From contig VBJP01000009.1 of NCBI GenBank assembly GCA_005880165.1, forward strand, positions 11,607 through 20,180: a stretch of DNA of 8,574 nucleotides, given 5' to 3'. Position 1 is the first letter of the stretch. Each line of letters starts with the position of its first letter. Of the stretch, positions 6,697-8,574 are shown one piece after another. The stretch is from Chloroflexota bacterium. Lineage in GTDB: Bacteria; Chloroflexota; Limnocylindria; QHBO01. Position numbers and translations under genes: made by a program. Below the pieces are notes generated by a model. It had not been told where the DNA came from. It made no database searches and was given only the letters and a program-made list of their open reading frames with translations.

Positions 6697-7542
6697 TCAG
6701 ACGGTCCCCACCGCGACGTCTCGGCCGACAGCGATGACGATGACGTCGGTTGCCATGCTCTTCCCCTTCAGCTCCAGCTGCCGATGCTCCAGGGCCGATG
6801 CGTCGAGCCCGGCAGCTGAGGCGGCCGCATCGGTGACCAGGATCTCCCCACCGGCCGCCGAGGACGCGAGCCTGGCGGCCGTGTTGACCACGTCGCCCAG
6901 CGCGGTGATCTCGGTCTGAAGGGTGTCCCCCACCGACCCCACGAAGGCCGTCCCGGTGTGCACCCCGGCTCCGATTGGGAGCCATGGGCCTTCCGCGTCC
7001 TCATGGCCAGTCGCCCGCAGGAGGCCCTGCGCGGCGTCAACCGCACGCTGGGCGTGCCGCTCCCCGGCCACGGCGGGGATGAAGAGCGCCATCACCTCGT
7101 CGCCAACGAACTTGTCGACGATGGCATCCCGCTCGACCAGAACATCGGTCGCCGTCTCGTAGAAGCGCGCCATCAACCTGCTGAACTGAGCGGGAGTAAT
7201 CCCCTCGGCGAGAGTCGTCGAGCCGCGCACGTCGGCGAAGAGCAGCGAGCACTCGATCTCGGCACCGCCGTGATTTGCCTGCAGCAGGCTGAAGCACATA
7301 CCGCAGTACTTGGGGTTCTTGGGCCAGCGCCTGCGGCCGACGAGCCGCATGAGCGGCGCGCCGATGCCGCCGAACGGCGCGGCGCACATCTTGCAGCGGG
7401 GATGCCCGGGCAGCCGCTGGAGGACCCGCCGGGCGCGGGCGTACCGACGATCGGTCCCCATCAGGATCGCGCGCCACATCTCGCCGCTCGCCGCGGACTG
7501 CGGCGATGGCTCGGGCTCCATCGGCTCTCGTGCGTCCACCAC
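6697..7542 (-). CDS. Class III adenylate cyclase with N-terminal Cys-rich (zinc-ribbon-like) region
   Basis: A 281-residue soluble protein. The cyclase homology domain covers roughly residues 97-275. LLFADVRGSTTLAE carries the first metal Asp (104), and VDKFVGDEVMALF carries the second (148). TALGDVVNTAARL carries Asp217 and the transition-state Asn220 and Arg224. Lys144 with Asp217 is the pair that usually selects adenine, so ATP to cAMP is predicted. All six catalytic positions appear intact. Upstream, RCKMCAAPFGG (Cys50, Cys53) and KNPKYCGMCF (Cys80, Cys83) form two CxxC pairs 26 residues apart with a basic, Gly-rich spacer, a likely zinc or redox site fixed in this subfamily. There is no transmembrane segment or PAS/HAMP domain, so control may come through the Cys region or partner proteins. 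The start is taken as GTG 7542, which has no clear ribosome binding site; ATG 7521 is an alternative. It follows the channel gene by 43 bases, a gap filled by a strong hairpin. Confidence 0.9.
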   Translation of the reverse strand: MVDAREPMEPEPSPQSAASGEMWRAILMGTDRRYARARRVLQRLPGHPRCKMCAAPFGGIGAPLMRLVGRRRWPKNPKYCGMCFSLLQANHGGAEIECSLLFADVRGSTTLAEGITPAQFSRLMARFYETATDVLVERDAIVDKFVGDEVMALFIPAVAGERHAQRAVDAAQGLLRATGHEDAEGPWLPIGAGVHTGTAFVGSVGDTLQTEITALGDVVNTAARLASSAAGGEILVTDAAASAAGLDASALEHRQLELKGKSMATDVIVIAVGRDVAVGTV

Positions 7543-7559
7543 CTGCGGAGATTACGCCA

Positions 7560-7581
7560 GGGCGGCTTCAGGGAGCCGCCC
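7560..7581 (-). terminator. Perfect GC hairpin between channel and cyclase genes
   Basis: GGGCGGCT (7560-7567 on the plus strand) is the exact reverse complement of AGCCGCCC (7574-7581), giving an 8-bp uninterrupted stem with a 6-base loop, five bases after the TMEM175 stop. Its position suits a terminator or attenuator for the upstream genes. No U-tract follows on the minus strand, so it could instead be a tail-less terminator, an mRNA-stabilising stem or a processing site. Confidence 0.45.
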
Positions 7582-7585
7582 AAGC

Positions 7586-8275
7586 TCAAATGCGTGACAG
7601 GATTGGAATCCGTGGCGCGACGGCGAAGTTGAGTTGGACGAGCACGATGAAGCCGATGCTCAGGCGTGTGTCGATCACGCACAGAACGGCACCGAGGGCG
7701 TAGAGCGCCTGGGCGAGGATGATCCGGCGCCGGACCGCATGTGAGACCTCCGGCGTGACCTCGTCCGAGGTGAGGCCCGCGCGACGTGCATAGGCCCAGC
7801 CGGCGTAGATGATCGCGCCGATGATCACGATGTTGAGCCAGTACAGGATGAGCGCCAGCGGCACGCCGATGTACTCGGCCAGCAGCGAGGTCGAGAACGG
7901 CATCAGCGCTACCGCAGCCAGGAACGCGATATGGATCCAGGCCAGGTGCCGGTCAGCGCGAGCCATGTAGTGGAGCTGCGTCTGCTGGCCGTTCCAGAAG
8001 ATGCCCAGCGTCATGAAGCTCAGCAGGTACGTCAGGAAGCGCGGCCAAAGCGGCAGGAGCGCGTTCCACAGGTCCCGGTTGGAGGGATGCCCCACGCCAA
8101 GGACCGGAACGTGGATCTCGAGCACGATGAGCGTCACGGCCACCGCGAAGACCCCGTCGCTCAGCGCTCCGAGCCGGTCGAGCGATCGTCCCGCGATCTG
8201 GTTGTAGAGGCTCACCGAGCCGTCACCAGAGGGCGAGTCCCGTTTGCTCGTCGTGCTGGCGGACGAGGTCGACAC
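7586..8275 (-). CDS. TMEM175-type potassium channel (DUF1211 family)
   Basis: A 229-residue membrane protein with six predicted transmembrane helices, at about 36-56, 78-96, 109-129, 135-159, 184-203 and 205-223. The first carries the family signature R-x3-[F/L]-S-D-G-V-F-A: here RLGALSDGVFAVAVTLIVLE (residues 34-53). The canonical FSD is LSD in this protein. The loop PRFLTYLLSFMTLGIFW and the HRAD-like ARADRHLAWIHIAFL are also typical. Bacterial members are single six-helix subunits that assemble as tetramers and conduct potassium through a pore lined by the first helix, without the usual TVGYG filter. GTG 8275 is favoured because GGGAG lies 7 bases upstream; it gives a 53-base overlap with the preceding PPC gene and a 20-residue Ser/Thr-rich N-terminal tail. 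GTG 8215 would avoid the overlap but has a poor ribosome binding site. Confidence 0.88.
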   Translation of the reverse strand: MSTSSASTTSKRDSPSGDGSVSLYNQIAGRSLDRLGALSDGVFAVAVTLIVLEIHVPVLGVGHPSNRDLWNALLPLWPRFLTYLLSFMTLGIFWNGQQTQLHYMARADRHLAWIHIAFLAAVALMPFSTSLLAEYIGVPLALILYWLNIVIIGAIIYAGWAYARRAGLTSDEVTPEVSHAVRRRIILAQALYALGAVLCVIDTRLSIGFIVLVQLNFAVAPRIPILSRI

Positions 8276-8573
8276 CCGTCATCTCCCGGATCTCGACTTC
8301 GGCGACCCACACCACGCAGCCCCTCAACAGGTGCCCGGCCACGGACTCGCCGTTGATGTCGGCGAAGGTCGCGTGGGCGTGCAGAAAAGGACGCCCCTCA
8401 CGCATCGAGACGTTGCCCACGAAGCCGATGATCTCGTGGTGCCGGGGCGAGGCCATCTCCTTGTACTGCAGCATGGTTTGGTTGTAGTACGCGTAGGCAG
8501 CCCGTTTCACGGCGCCGACCACCGTCACCCAAGCCGCGTGGACGCCAGCCTCCGAGCAGAAACGTTCGATCTC
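8223..8573 (-). CDS. PPC/DUF296 domain protein, 5' partial
   Basis: The frame is open to the window edge, and reading beyond the GTG at 8528 adds EIERFCSEAGVHAAW, which fits the start of the domain, so the true start lies outside. The 116 visible residues follow the PPC/DUF296 fold: a 'C...G...a.v..iGA..ra.l.yy' opening (VTVVGAVKRAAYAYYNQ), then IIGFVGNVSMREGRPFLHAH, the His cluster H-A-H...G-H-L (FLHAHATFADINGESVAGHL), and a closing AEVEIREMTGVDLVR with TGLALW at the C-terminus. In plants the domain sits in AT-hook DNA-binding proteins. Bacterial versions are stand-alone trimers with a conserved three-His site that can hold a metal, and their function is not settled. Its 3' end overlaps the channel start by 53 bases, suggesting coupled expression. 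No AT-hook is visible in the part present. Confidence 0.87.
   Translation of the reverse strand, partial: EIERFCSEAGVHAAWVTVVGAVKRAAYAYYNQTMLQYKEMASPRHHEIIGFVGNVSMREGRPFLHAHATFADINGESVAGHLLRGCVVWVAEVEIREMTGVDLVRQHDEQTGLALW
8283..8287 (-). promoter_or_regulatory. Shine-Dalgarno GGGAG deciding the channel start
   Basis: GGGAG on the minus strand, inside the PPC/DUF296 gene, is 7 bases before GTG 8275. It favours the longer channel protein with a 53-base gene overlap over a start at GTG 8215. Confidence 0.5.
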
Positions 8574-8574
8574 C

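Noticed and set aside
6958..7632. 224-codon plus-strand open frame across the cyclase gene
   Set aside because: It is opposite an intact cyclase with all catalytic residues; the translation is His/Arg/Pro-rich with no family resemblance.
1..8574. Mobile elements, CRISPR arrays, defence or toxin-antitoxin systems
   Set aside because: No transposase, integrase, terminal repeats, regularly spaced direct repeats or known defence domains were found on either strand.

Overview
The window is GC-rich with strong G/C preference at third codon positions. Gene content suggests a free-living, soil-type bacterium of the Actinomycetota or Chloroflexota. The pointers are a class III cyclase with a Cys-rich N-terminus, an Acg-like nitroreductase, a PaaK/CapK-like ligase, DUF2255, a bacterial TMEM175 channel and many-bladed beta-propellers. 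The phylum cannot be fixed from sequence alone. No mobile element, CRISPR array, tRNA or rRNA was seen.

Left part (1-1603, + strand): the C-terminal end of a TPR-type protein, cut by the window edge, is followed after 78 bases by a complete Acg/SagB-like nitroreductase. Converging on it from the minus strand (1649-3343) is an adenylate-forming enzyme of the phenylacetate-CoA ligase/CapK type. A stretch of about 350 bases with no convincing gene separates this ligase from a divergent plus-strand gene.

Middle (3691-5880): a large PD40-type beta-propeller protein has about twelve internal repeats. Its export signal appears to lie in a different reading frame just upstream, so the gene is either frameshifted or preceded by a small coupled leader ORF. 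Immediately after it, on the opposite strand, is a decayed and 5'-truncated YVTN/SMP-30-like propeller fragment, recognisable only by joining pieces across frames.

Right part (5875-8574, all minus strand): a compact, probably co-transcribed run, in transcription order PPC/DUF296 protein (partial), TMEM175-type potassium channel, class III adenylate cyclase, cupin, DUF2255 protein. The genes overlap or are separated by at most about 43 bases, with good Shine-Dalgarno sequences at several junctions. A perfect 8-bp GC hairpin sits between the channel and cyclase genes and may divide the run into two expression units. No known defence, secretion or biosynthetic system was identified. The points most worth checking are the split propeller lipoprotein, the propeller remnant beside it, and the channel-cyclase-cupin run.
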